From the NCBI GenBank assembly GCA_002383415.1, contig DFYU01000032.1:1-23168 (forward strand): a stretch of DNA of 23,168 nucleotides, written 5' to 3'. The position numbers and the translations under genes are program-made. The notes under the pieces were generated by a model. It did no database searches. It was given only the letters and a program-made list of their open reading frames with translations, and was not told the DNA's origin. Below, piece after piece: positions 14,436 to 20,986 of this stretch. Every line of letters begins with the position of its first letter. Within the stretch, counting starts at the first letter, position 1. Source of the DNA: Geobacter sp. UBA4074 (GTDB lineage: Bacteria > Desulfobacterota > Desulfuromonadia > Geobacterales > Pseudopelobacteraceae).

Positions 14436-14691
14436 TGACCAGAAAGAGCTGCAGGAGGCCTCGCTGCTGGGACGGCTGCTTTCGCTGGAAGCGGTGCTGA
14501 TGCTGATGGGGGTGGCTTCGCTGGTATATGGGCTGATCAACGGTGAGCATAGCAGCACCTTTTTCGGTCTGGTGATTATTCCGGGCGTCTTTGTGCTGCA
14601 CAAGGTGAAGCGCAAAGACTGGAAGGCCCACTGGGCGCAGCTGGAAGAGCTGCAGCGTCGTGAGCAGGAGCGCAAGAATGGCGGGAGCTGA
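14425..14691 (+). CDS. Small two-segment membrane protein, unknown function
   Basis: This 88-residue protein has two hydrophobic segments (about 16-36, LEAVLMLMGVASLVYGLI, and 43-58, FFGLVIIPGVFVLH). They lie between an acidic N-terminus and a highly charged C-terminal tail (KVKRKDWKAHWAQLEELQRR). I do not recognise a named family. The ATG is inside the glcD 3' end and is preceded by AAGGAG, and the gene overlaps maf by 14 bases. It is therefore embedded in the operon and translationally coupled on both sides, which supports it being real. Confidence 0.8.
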   Translation: MQHDDQKELQEASLLGRLLSLEAVLMLMGVASLVYGLINGEHSSTFFGLVIIPGVFVLHKVKRKDWKAHWAQLEELQRREQERKNGGS

Positions 14692-15262
14692 TAGTTCGAT
14701 CGTATTGGCGTCGGCCTCGCCCCGTCGGGCGGAGTTGTTGGAATTGGCCGGCATCCCGTTTTGGGTGGCGCCGGCCGATATCCCGGAGGAGCCGTTGCCC
14801 GGCGAAGAGGCGATCCCCCACGCCCTGCGGCTGGCGGAAAGCAAGGCCCGTGCCGCTGCCCAACGTGAGCAGGCTGGGCGCTTCTTCATCGGCGCCGATA
14901 CCATCGTGGTGCTGGACGGCCGGATCATGGGCAAGCCGCAGGACAGCGCCGATGCGGTGCGGATGTTGACGGCGCTCTCCGGCCGCAGCCATGAGGTGGT
15001 AACCGCCTACTGCGTGCTGGATCGTGTGACTGGCCAAGACTTCAGCGATGCGGTGCGGACAACGGTCCAGTTCAAAGGGCTGGCAGCCACCGAGATCCAG
15101 CGCTATGTCGATAGCGGTTGCCCTCTGGACAAGGCTGGCGCCTACGCCATCCAGGGCGGAGCGGCCCACATGGTGCGTGAAATCAGGGGCTCCTACACCA
15201 ACGTGGTGGGACTGCCCACCTGCGAACTCTATGAGGCGTTACACCGCATGGGGGCGTTGTGA
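14678..15262 (+). CDS. maf: Maf-family nucleotide pyrophosphatase
   Basis: Maf proteins hydrolyse non-canonical or selected nucleoside triphosphates (dTTP, UTP or methylated nucleotides) to monophosphates. The 194-residue protein shows the N-terminal signature LASASPRRAELLELAG (about residues 10-25). GADTIVVLDG, MGKPQDSADAVRML and CPLDKAGAYAIQG follow, as does the C-terminal YTNVVGLPTCEL. The YhdE (dTTP/UTP) subgroup fits best, but this was not tested. CAGGAG lies 7 bases before ATG 14678, inside the preceding gene. The stop overlaps a GTG just ahead of the yggS start. Confidence 0.92.
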   Translation: MAGADSSIVLASASPRRAELLELAGIPFWVAPADIPEEPLPGEEAIPHALRLAESKARAAAQREQAGRFFIGADTIVVLDGRIMGKPQDSADAVRMLTALSGRSHEVVTAYCVLDRVTGQDFSDAVRTTVQFKGLAATEIQRYVDSGCPLDKAGAYAIQGGAAHMVREIRGSYTNVVGLPTCELYEALHRMGAL

Positions 15263-15264
15263 CC

Positions 15265-15951
15265 ATGTCGCCCATCGCCGATCATCTGGCCGCTGTTCAT
15301 GAGCGCATCCGCAAGGCGGCAGAACGGGCCGGTCGCGACCCGGCTGCGGTGCGGCTGGTGGCCGTCTCCAAGACCAGACCGGCGACGGATATCGAGGCCG
15401 CCGCCCAGGCTGGGCAGTGCCTGTTCGGCGAAAACTACGTGCAGGAGCTGGTTGCCAAGGCTGCTGCGGTGCAGCAGCCGGTGGAGTGGCACTACATCGG
15501 CCATCTGCAGTCCAACAAGGTTCGTCAGCTGGCCGGACTGGTTTCCATGATCCATTCGGTGGACCGGTTGTCGCTGGCGGAGGAGATCAGTCGTCAGTGG
15601 GGGCGGTTGGGCAGCAGCTGTGATGTGCTGGTGCAGGTGAATGTGGCTGAGGAGACAACCAAGTCGGGCACCAGTACAGAAGAGGCGTTGACGCTGGTGA
15701 GCCAGATGGCGACGTTGCCCCACCTGCGGGTGCGGGGGCTGATGACCATGCCACCCTTTTTTGATAACCCCGAGGCAGCCCGCCCCTACTTCAGGCAGCT
15801 GCGGCAACTGGCTGAGACGATTCGTGCCGCAGCATTCCCGGGCGTTGCACTTGACGAGCTGTCGATGGGCATGTCGGGCGATTTTGAAGTGGCCATCGAA
15901 GAAGGGGCCACCCTGGTACGGGTCGGAACGGCGATCTTTGGTGAGCGTTGA
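15265..15951 (+). CDS. yggS: PLP homeostasis protein (YggS/PLPBP family)
   Basis: This 228-residue TIM-barrel protein binds pyridoxal phosphate and keeps vitamin B6 and amino-acid pools balanced; no enzyme activity is firmly known. Visible motifs are VAVSKTRPATDI with PLP-binding Lys36, FGENYVQEL, WHYIGHLQSNK, VRGLMTMPP and ELSMGMSGDFEVAIEEG. I chose ATG 15265 because it puts the lysine at 36, as in E. coli YggS. A GTG at 15259 would overlap the maf stop (GTGA) and add two residues. In many bacteria this gene neighbours proC or yggT; here it follows maf. Confidence 0.93.
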   Translation: MSPIADHLAAVHERIRKAAERAGRDPAAVRLVAVSKTRPATDIEAAAQAGQCLFGENYVQELVAKAAAVQQPVEWHYIGHLQSNKVRQLAGLVSMIHSVDRLSLAEEISRQWGRLGSSCDVLVQVNVAEETTKSGTSTEEALTLVSQMATLPHLRVRGLMTMPPFFDNPEAARPYFRQLRQLAETIRAAAFPGVALDELSMGMSGDFEVAIEEGATLVRVGTAIFGER

Positions 15952-15975
15952 AACAATCGGCAGGGAGGGACGACT

Positions 15976-16524
15976 ATGAAACGACTGGTACTGGTGATGT
16001 TGCTGGCGCTGCCACTGCAGGTCTCGGCCGAGATATATTCCTGGACCGATGCAGCCGGTACGGTGCATTTCACCGAGGATCTGGGGAGTGTGCCGAAAAA
16101 CTATCGAGCCAAGGCGTTACGTCAGGCCAGCGGTGAAGATGTGACCGTGCCGGCAGCCGTGCCGGAGGCCAGCTCGCCGGACGGTTCCACGAAAGCTGAA
16201 CGTACGCAATCAGAGGTATCGCAAGACACTGCAGCACCGGCTCCAGGCATCACCTCCGCCACCCGTTTCGGCAGTCGCAGTGCGGCTGAGTGGCAGGCCG
16301 AGTTCAGGTCCCTGCGTCAAAAGCTGGCTCAGATTGAGCAACAACAGGAGCAGCTGCGAAAAGAGGGGGGCGACGGAACCAAGGCGTTGAGCAGGCAGCA
16401 GATCGAAGAGATCAATGCACGCAACAAACAGTTCTATGACGAGTATGAGGCCACCCGGCTCCGTTTCAACCAGCTGGTTGAGCAGGCCAATCAGGTCGGT
16501 CTGCCGCCGGAGTTTGCTCAGTAA
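15976..16524 (+). CDS. DUF4124-containing periplasmic protein
   Basis: The 182-residue protein has a short signal peptide (MKRLVLVMLLALPLQVSA, cut near residue 18). The DUF4124 motif follows immediately (EIYSWTDAAGTVHFTEDLGSVP). A low-complexity linker comes next, then a coiled-coil C-terminal half (about 110-175, SLRQKLAQIEQQQEQLRKE, EEINARNKQFYDEYEATRLRF). DUF4124 proteins are common envelope proteins of Proteobacteria with no settled function. CAGGGAGGG lies 7 bases before the ATG, 24 bases after yggS, so it is probably the last gene of the glcD operon. Confidence 0.85.
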   Translation: MKRLVLVMLLALPLQVSAEIYSWTDAAGTVHFTEDLGSVPKNYRAKALRQASGEDVTVPAAVPEASSPDGSTKAERTQSEVSQDTAAPAPGITSATRFGSRSAAEWQAEFRSLRQKLAQIEQQQEQLRKEGGDGTKALSRQQIEEINARNKQFYDEYEATRLRFNQLVEQANQVGLPPEFAQ

Positions 16525-16536
16525 TCATCTGCTGCG

Positions 16537-16562
16537 GCGGGTAGCTTAGCTCTCATACCCGC
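16537..16562. terminator. Hairpin between convergent operons, weak terminator candidate
   Basis: GCGGGTA (16537-16543) and TACCCGC (16556-16562) form a 7-bp stem with a 12-base loop overlapping the carbonic anhydrase stop codon. There is no T-run on either strand. Confidence 0.25.
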
Positions 16563-17097
16563 TGGCCACCAGCTCCAGGTGGCCATCGTTGGGGCAGAAC
16601 AGCAGGCCGTGTACCGGCACATCCTTCGGCAGCAGTGGGTTTTCACGCAGTATCTGTACCACCCGTTCTACATTTTCGCGCGGGTGTGAAAATGCCCCTA
16701 CCCAGGTTGCCATGTCAGGTATCAACCGGTCCACCTCTGCTGCAGCAACCCCTCGCGCCAGCATCTTGGCTCGCAGTCCGTCGCCATCCACGCTGGCCAT
16801 GCCGCAATCCACGTGGCCGATCACGATGATCTCCTCCACCCCCAGTTCATAGACCGCCACCACCAGGCTGCGGATCACACCGCCCTGATTGGGGTCGATG
16901 ATGGTGTTGCCGGCATTCTTGATGATCTTGGCGTCACCGCGCTCCAGGCCCATGGCCGGCTCCAGAAAATCAACCAGCCGCGTGTCCATACAGGTGAAGA
17001 TGGCCAGCTGGCGACGCGGTGATTTTGAGAGTGGCGGAAAGGCGCCCGGATGGGTGAATTTCTTGTTGTGGGACAGTATTTCGTCAAGCAGGGTCAT
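16546..17097 (-). CDS. Beta-class carbonic anhydrase
   Basis: This 183-residue cytoplasmic zinc enzyme interconverts CO2 and bicarbonate. The zinc site is visible: Cys36 in FTCMDTR (with the Asp38-Arg40 dyad), then His95 and Cys98 in IVIGHVDCGM. NAGNTIIDP is the usual following motif. The small size and single domain place it with the short bacterial beta enzymes. It is the last gene of the engB-folE2-mqnB operon, starting 1 base after the mqnB stop with GGAGG 10 bases upstream. It may feed bicarbonate to biosynthetic carboxylations, which is an inference from context only. Confidence 0.9.
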   Translation of the reverse strand: MTLLDEILSHNKKFTHPGAFPPLSKSPRRQLAIFTCMDTRLVDFLEPAMGLERGDAKIIKNAGNTIIDPNQGGVIRSLVVAVYELGVEEIIVIGHVDCGMASVDGDGLRAKMLARGVAAAEVDRLIPDMATWVGAFSHPRENVERVVQILRENPLLPKDVPVHGLLFCPNDGHLELVASGYES

Positions 17098-17098
17098 C

Positions 17099-17875
17099 TC
17101 AACTAACCTCCTCGGCTTCAGTCAGAATGATCGGTTCCTCGGCAAGGGACGATCGCTGCGCGTCTTCGACTACCTTGATCACAAAGCGTTGGGCCGCCTC
17201 TATGGCCAGCTGCAGATCCCAGCGCGACAGGTCGCGATCCTCCACCAGATTGCTGATGCCGCGGATCTCCAGACAGGGGACGCCGTAGCGCAGCGCGACC
17301 AGCGCACAGGAGGCCCCCTCCATATTTTCGCAGATCGCCTGATGGCGTCGACGCAGTTCCAGCCCCCGGGCGCGGGTGCCGCTGCAGGCGGAAACGGTCA
17401 GGAAGCGGCCCCGTGTCAGGCGGACGCCGTGAGTGTCGGCCAGTTGCATCGCCTTTTCGGCTGCGTGGTGCGACAGAGGGATGGTGTTGTAATACTGCCG
17501 CTGCTGCTGGGTGTAGAGCGGCAGCTGCATGGCCCGCAGATCCAGCCAGCCGTCCGGAGTTTCAGCTCCTTCGTCGGCAAACAGCTCGTCACTGGCCACC
17601 GCCAGGTCACCCACTGCCAGGCCGCTGCCGGGGTAGGCGCCGCCACAGCCGGTAATGATCATCAGGCTTGGCCGATACTGTTCTAGCAGATAGGTTGCCG
17701 TGGCAGCTGCGTTGGCCTTGCCTACCCCGCCGGCGCAACAGACCAGGCTCGATTCGCCAAGAAACCCCTCGGTGGTCTGGTAGAGGCCCCGTCCACCGTT
17801 GCGCGTGCCTTCCAGCATACTGACCAGCAACTCCAGTTCACGGGGTACTGCTGCCTGGATCAGGATCGGCTTCAT
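17099..17875 (-). CDS. mqnB: Futalosine hydrolase (MqnB) of menaquinone synthesis
   Basis: The 258-residue protein belongs to the nucleoside phosphorylase/hydrolase superfamily. Motifs are the N-terminal ILIQAAVPREL, CAGGVGKANAAATATYLL (47-64), ITGCGGAYPGSGLAVGDLAVASDE (74-97) and the purine-binding ENMEGASCALVALRYGVP (183-200). GISNLVEDRD follows. The VGDLAVASDELFADEG and SNLVEDRD patterns resemble futalosine hydrolase more than MTA/SAH nucleosidase. MqnB removes hypoxanthine from futalosine to give dehypoxanthine futalosine. It overlaps folE2 by 4 bases (ATGA). If correct, the organism makes menaquinone by the futalosine route. Confidence 0.85.
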   Translation of the reverse strand: MKPILIQAAVPRELELLVSMLEGTRNGGRGLYQTTEGFLGESSLVCCAGGVGKANAAATATYLLEQYRPSLMIITGCGGAYPGSGLAVGDLAVASDELFADEGAETPDGWLDLRAMQLPLYTQQQRQYYNTIPLSHHAAEKAMQLADTHGVRLTRGRFLTVSACSGTRARGLELRRRHQAICENMEGASCALVALRYGVPCLEIRGISNLVEDRDLSRWDLQLAIEAAQRFVIKVVEDAQRSSLAEEPIILTEAEEVS

Positions 17876-18720
17876 GGGCGGATACCGGCGCTCGGTTGCT
17901 GGTTGTCCCGCCGGTCCAGTTCTACGGCGGCATAGGCCGAATGATTGTGGATCGATTCGAAGTTCTCCGCCTCAACCGAGAACCAGCTGATCTGCTCCAG
18001 CGCAGACAGCCGCAGGTAGGCCTCCCGCACCATGTCCTCCACAAAGCGGGGCCGTTCAAAGGCCTGTTCGGTGACATATTTCTCGTCGGCCCTCTTCAGC
18101 AGCGCATACACCGGGCTGCTGCCGCACTGCTCAATCAGCTCGACCAGGTCTTCGATCCAGATGAAATCGCGGTAGCGTAGCCGCACCGTCATGATGCTGC
18201 GCTGGTTATGGGCCCCGAAGCGGGACAGTTCTTTGCTGCAGGGGCAGAGCGAGGTGACCGGCACCTTGACGCCCAGTACGAAATCCAGTTGGTCACCTGC
18301 CAGGCAGGCGTCAAACTCGCAGGTGTATTCCATCAGCGAACGGGCGCCTGAGACTGGGGCTGCCTTGTCGATGAAGTAGGGGAACTCCACCCGCAAATGG
18401 GCGGTACTGGCTCCCAACTTGTGTTGCATCTCCCGCAGGATGTCCTCCAGCCGGTCCAGGGCGATCTGCTCCCGGTGCCGGTTGAGGATCTCGACAAAGC
18501 GGCTCATGTGAGTGCCCTTGAACTGATGGGGCAGGTCGACATACATATCCACGCGGGCCACGGTGTGCTGCAGGTTGTGGTGCTTGTCCTGCACTACAAT
18601 CGGGTAGGAGATATCCTTGACGCCCACCTTCTGGATCGGAATTTTGCGGTGATCACGGGTCTGCTGCATGTCCGGCATGGCTGTCAATGCGGCTGTGGTT
18701 GAGGAGTGGGGCTGCTTCAT
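17872..18720 (-). CDS. folE2: GTP cyclohydrolase FolE2 (type IB)
   Basis: FolE2 converts GTP to dihydroneopterin triphosphate, the first step of folate synthesis, and can use metals other than zinc. The 282-residue protein carries QKVGVKDISYPI (30-41), the zinc/catalytic motif PVTSLCPCSKELS (Cys159 and Cys161), and GAHNQRS with His171. The C-terminal region contains ERPRFVEDMVREAYLRL and VEAENFESIHNHSAYA. The first ATG (18720) overlaps the engB stop as ATGA, which favours it over internal ATG codons at residues 15 and 18. No folE is seen in this window. Confidence 0.93.
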   Translation of the reverse strand: MKQPHSSTTAALTAMPDMQQTRDHRKIPIQKVGVKDISYPIVVQDKHHNLQHTVARVDMYVDLPHQFKGTHMSRFVEILNRHREQIALDRLEDILREMQHKLGASTAHLRVEFPYFIDKAAPVSGARSLMEYTCEFDACLAGDQLDFVLGVKVPVTSLCPCSKELSRFGAHNQRSIMTVRLRYRDFIWIEDLVELIEQCGSSPVYALLKRADEKYVTEQAFERPRFVEDMVREAYLRLSALEQISWFSVEAENFESIHNHSAYAAVELDRRDNQQPSAGIRP

Positions 18721-19325
18721 GCGGGCTCCCCTTCGGTCTGCTCAAGCCCGGCCACAGCAACGATGGTCTGCCAGATCTGGTCACGGCCTTCGCGGTTTAG
18801 CGCTGAAAACAGCAGCAGTTGATCGCGCGGCATCTCAAGGGTCTTGGCGATCAAGGCAATCTGTTTGGCCCGTTCGTTCTTGGTCAATTTATCCGTCTTG
18901 GTAAGCACGATGATCGGCCGGCGTCCGTAGGAGCGCAGCCAGGAAAGCATCTGCAGGTCGCCGTCAGCGGGCACCCTGCGGATGTCGAGAATCAACACCA
19001 CCCCCTGCAGGGTTTCCCGTCCGGCCAGGTAACGCTCCATCATCGGGCCCCACTGGCGTTTTACCTCCAGCGGCACCTTGGCGTAGCCGTAGCCCGGCAG
19101 GTCCACCAGGGTCAGGCAGCCGTTGACGTCGAAAAAGTTGATCAACTGGGTGCGGCCCGGTGTGGAGCTGGTCCTGACCAGTCCTTTGCGTTCCACCAAC
19201 ACGTTGATCAACGAGGATTTTCCCACATTGGAGCGGCCGGCAAAGGCGATCTCCGGTAGACCGGGAGGAGGGTAATCGGCCGGCTTGACGGCGCTTTTGA
19301 TGAAGGTTGTGCTCTTTATTCGCAT
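18717..19325 (-). CDS. engB: Ribosome-biogenesis GTPase EngB (YsxC/YihA)
   Basis: This 202-residue TrmE-Era-type GTPase is needed for late 50S assembly. All G motifs are visible: G1 GRSNVGKSS (30-38), the switch I TSSTPGRTQ (53-60), G3 DLPGYGYA (75-82), G4 LTKTDKL and G5 SALNREG. The start MRIKSTTFIKSAVKP matches the usual start of YsxC proteins, which fixes ATG 19325. No Shine-Dalgarno sequence precedes it. A near-consensus promoter ends 10 bases upstream of the ATG, so the message should have a leader of about 3 bases. It heads the folE2-mqnB-carbonic anhydrase operon. Confidence 0.95.
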   Translation of the reverse strand: MRIKSTTFIKSAVKPADYPPPGLPEIAFAGRSNVGKSSLINVLVERKGLVRTSSTPGRTQLINFFDVNGCLTLVDLPGYGYAKVPLEVKRQWGPMMERYLAGRETLQGVVLILDIRRVPADGDLQMLSWLRSYGRRPIIVLTKTDKLTKNERAKQIALIAKTLEMPRDQLLLFSALNREGRDQIWQTIVAVAGLEQTEGEPA

Positions 19326-19334
19326 GGTTGTGGC

Positions 19335-19363
19335 ATTATAGGCGTGGGCTGGCCCTGTTGCAA
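19335..19363 (-). promoter_or_regulatory. Promoter of the engB operon, nearly leaderless
   Basis: On the minus strand TTGCAA (19363-19358), 17 bases and a perfect TATAAT (19340-19335) form a strong sigma-70 promoter. The predicted start is near 19328, only about 3 bases before ATG 19325. Confidence 0.6.
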
Positions 19364-19459
19364 GAATGAAACGGCACCTTTCAGCTTTCCGTAGCAACGT
19401 CCGGCTTTTTGTGGTACACATTGACCCATGCAGGATACTTCAGGAGCCGGCAGGTAAGT

Positions 19460-19630
19460 ATGGCGGATCAGGTGGTTGACAGCATAACCGTAGTAGCCGT
19501 AGAGGCTCCCCGCCTCTGTGGCGGCAGTGCGTATGACGTAACCCCCCAGTCAGTGTCCCCCTTGTTGTCAGATGTAGTCAAATCTGTGTCGTTCGGCTCT
19601 GCGGAGCTCTACCCATTCCATCACGCGTAA
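19460..19630 (+). CDS. Possible small ORF upstream of the ankyrin gene
   Basis: A 56-codon frame starts MADQVVDSITVVAVEAPRLC and ends 13 bases before the ankyrin gene. A moderate site (AGGTAAGT) precedes it. Third-position GC is only slightly raised, no family is recognised, and there is no clear domain or signal peptide. It may be a short leader gene or simply untranslated leader. The rest of the 318-base gap between engB and the ankyrin gene holds the engB promoter, a 6-bp hairpin (19501-19517), and nothing else I can support. Confidence 0.3.
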   Translation: MADQVVDSITVVAVEAPRLCGGSAYDVTPQSVSPLLSDVVKSVSFGSAELYPFHHA

Positions 19631-19643
19631 GGAGGAGGCAGCT

Positions 19644-20066
19644 ATGGAGAATGTTAACGCCAAGGATCGTAATGGCCACACCCAGCTGATCAACGCATCC
19701 AAGGAGGGCCTGGTTGAATCGGTGCAGGACCTGCTCCGTCGGGGCGCCGACATCACCGCCTCCAGCGACAAGGGCAAGACCGCCCTGCATTACGCGGCGG
19801 CCAATGGTCAGACCGAAATCGTTAAGATGCTGATTGAAAAAGGGGCCGAGGTTGATGCCCGCGACCGAGAGGGCCACACCCCGCTGATGCTGGCTGCCAT
19901 TTACGGCTGCAACAAGACGGTGCAGGTTTTGCTGGAGGCCGGGGCCGACCCCCGCGCCAAGACCAAGACCGGCAATACCGCCGCCCTGTACGCCGAAAAT
20001 AACAGCCACCCTGTTGCCACTACCCTGCTCAAGAAGGCCGAGCGGGTCAAGCACGGCAACGCCTGA
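19644..20066 (+). CDS. Ankyrin-repeat protein
   Basis: The 140-residue soluble protein consists almost wholly of four ankyrin repeats. They begin near residues 10 (NGHTQLINASKEG), 43 (KGKTALHYAAANG), 76 (EGHTPLMLAAIYG) and 109 (TGNTAALYAENN), spaced 33 residues apart. There is no signal peptide. Ankyrin repeats bind other proteins, and the partner here is unknown. GGAGGAGG lies 7 bases before the ATG. The efpL-type gene follows about 97 bases downstream, so they may share a transcript. Confidence 0.9.
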   Translation: MENVNAKDRNGHTQLINASKEGLVESVQDLLRRGADITASSDKGKTALHYAAANGQTEIVKMLIEKGAEVDARDREGHTPLMLAAIYGCNKTVQVLLEAGADPRAKTKTGNTAALYAENNSHPVATTLLKKAERVKHGNA

Positions 20067-20115
20067 TTGCATAACCACCCACCCGCCGGGCGGGGCTAGC
20101 ATCGTTTCATGTCAG

Positions 20116-20155
20116 GACTGCAGCTCGTTGCAGTCTGTATCTTCACTGCAAGGAG
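20116..20155 (+). promoter_or_regulatory. Leader with competing hairpins before the efpL-type gene
   Basis: GACTGCA (20116-20122) can pair with TGCAGTC (20129-20135). The same TGCAGT can instead pair with ACTGCA at 20145-20150, whose last base is the first of the AAGGAG ribosome site. The two stems exclude each other, so the second could reduce translation. The stems are short (6-7 bp) and regulation is only a possibility. Confidence 0.3.
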
Positions 20156-20162
20156 TCTGTAC

Positions 20163-20726
20163 ATGCTGACCACCTCGGATTTTAAGCGCGGGCTGGTGAT
20201 CCAGCTCGATGGCGCCCCGTGCCTGATCCTGGACGTCACCTTTCAATCCCCTTCGGCCCGTGGTGCCAATACCATGGTTAAGACCCGCTACCGCAACCTG
20301 TTGACCAGCCAGGTGCTGGACCGCACCTTCCGTTCCGGTGACAAGGTGGACGAGGCCGACTACGAACGGCACAAAGGGCAGTTTCTGTATGCCGACGCCA
20401 ACGGCGGGGTCTTCATGGACCTGGAGACCTACGAACAGTTCGAGATGGGGGAGGAAGGCTTTGCGGCCCTGGCACCTTACCTGCTGGACGGCACCGAGGT
20501 CACGCTGGGCCTGTTCGAAGACCGGATGGTGGCGGTTGAGTTGCCCTTGACCGTGGAGCTGACCGTAACCGAAACAGCGCCGGTCATCAAAAATGCCACT
20601 GCAACGGCCGAGACCAAGGATGCCGTGCTGGAGACCGGTCTCAAGATCAAGGTGCCGCCCTATCTGGAGAGCGGTGTCAAGGTTAAGGTGGACACCCGTG
20701 AGGCCCGCTTTATCAGTCGTGCCTGA
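20163..20726 (+). CDS. efpL: EF-P-like protein of the EfpL (YeiP) type
   Basis: The 187-residue protein has the three EF-P domains. The N-terminal KOW-like domain includes SDFKRGLVIQLDG, the middle OB domain covers about 66-128, and the C-terminal OB domain has GLKIKVPPYLESGVKVKVDT. The functional loop reads QSPSARGANT with Arg33 at the tip. This matches E. coli YeiP (QSPTARGAAT, Arg33) and differs from the PGKGQAF loop of lysine-type EF-P. EfpL helps ribosomes through proline-containing stalling motifs without needing the lysine modification. I chose ATG 20163 because AAGGAG lies 7 bases upstream; the frame stays open further up without a site. No EF-P modification genes are nearby. Confidence 0.85.
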   Translation: MLTTSDFKRGLVIQLDGAPCLILDVTFQSPSARGANTMVKTRYRNLLTSQVLDRTFRSGDKVDEADYERHKGQFLYADANGGVFMDLETYEQFEMGEEGFAALAPYLLDGTEVTLGLFEDRMVAVELPLTVELTVTETAPVIKNATATAETKDAVLETGLKIKVPPYLESGVKVKVDTREARFISRA

Positions 20727-20748
20727 GACCCTTTTAGGGCTAATCTTC

Positions 20749-20778
20749 TTGACAGTCTTGCGTAAGTTCCTGTAGTGT
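20749..20778 (+). promoter_or_regulatory. Promoter of the tRNA gene
   Basis: A consensus TTGACA (20749-20754) is followed after 18 bases by TAGTGT (20773-20778), about 15 bases before the tRNA. The predicted start is near 20785, leaving a short 5' leader for RNase P. Confidence 0.45.
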
Positions 20779-20793
20779 CGTGCTTTCCTACGC

Positions 20794-20870
20794 GGGCCTA
20801 TAGCTCAGTTGGCTAGAGCCACCGGCTCATAACCGGTTGGTCCCAGGTTCGAGTCCTGGTGGGCCCACCA
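20794..20870 (+). tRNA. tRNA with CAT anticodon, probably tRNA-Ile2 (lysidine), else elongator tRNA-Met
   Basis: A full cloverleaf of 77 bases includes an encoded CCA. The acceptor stem is GGGCCTA/TGGGCCC (one G:T pair), the D stem GCTC/GAGC, the anticodon stem ACCGG/CCGGT with loop CTCATAA, and the T stem CCAGG/CCTGG with TTCGAGT. The anticodon is CAT. The acceptor carries C4-G69 and C5-G68, the pairs that the lysidine synthetase TilS uses in E. coli to tell tRNA-Ile2 from tRNA-Met. The 5' strand also resembles tRNA-Ile(GAT). An initiator is excluded because pair 1-72 is matched and the anticodon stem lacks the three G:C pairs. The Ile2 call is inferred. Confidence 0.93.
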
Positions 20871-20944
20871 CATTTTATCAACGTCAGGGGAACAGACCGG
20901 ATGCGGTCACAACGACAACGACCTACCGTGACCACAGGTTCACC

Positions 20945-20980
20945 AGAGTGCACGCCACAAGGCTGCACTCTTTTTGTTTT
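20945..20980 (+). terminator. Intrinsic terminator after the tRNA, abutting the Nif3-like gene
   Basis: AGAGTGCA (20945-20952) and TGCACTCT (20964-20971) form a perfect 8-bp stem with an 11-base loop, followed by TTTTGTTTTTT. It ends only about 6 bases before the ATG of the Nif3-like gene. It may end the tRNA transcript, act as an attenuator, or both. Confidence 0.75.
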
Positions 20981-20986
20981 TTGTCG

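Noticed and set aside
13062..14675. Open frame of 537 codons antisense to the glcD-like gene
   Set aside because: Its translation is rich in His, Arg, Gln and Leu without any motif, as expected opposite a high-GC gene. The sense frame has complete FAD-oxidase motifs.
20837..20986. 50-codon extension of the Nif3-like protein into the tRNA
   Set aside because: It would translate tRNA and terminator sequence, and the family start agrees with ATG 20987.
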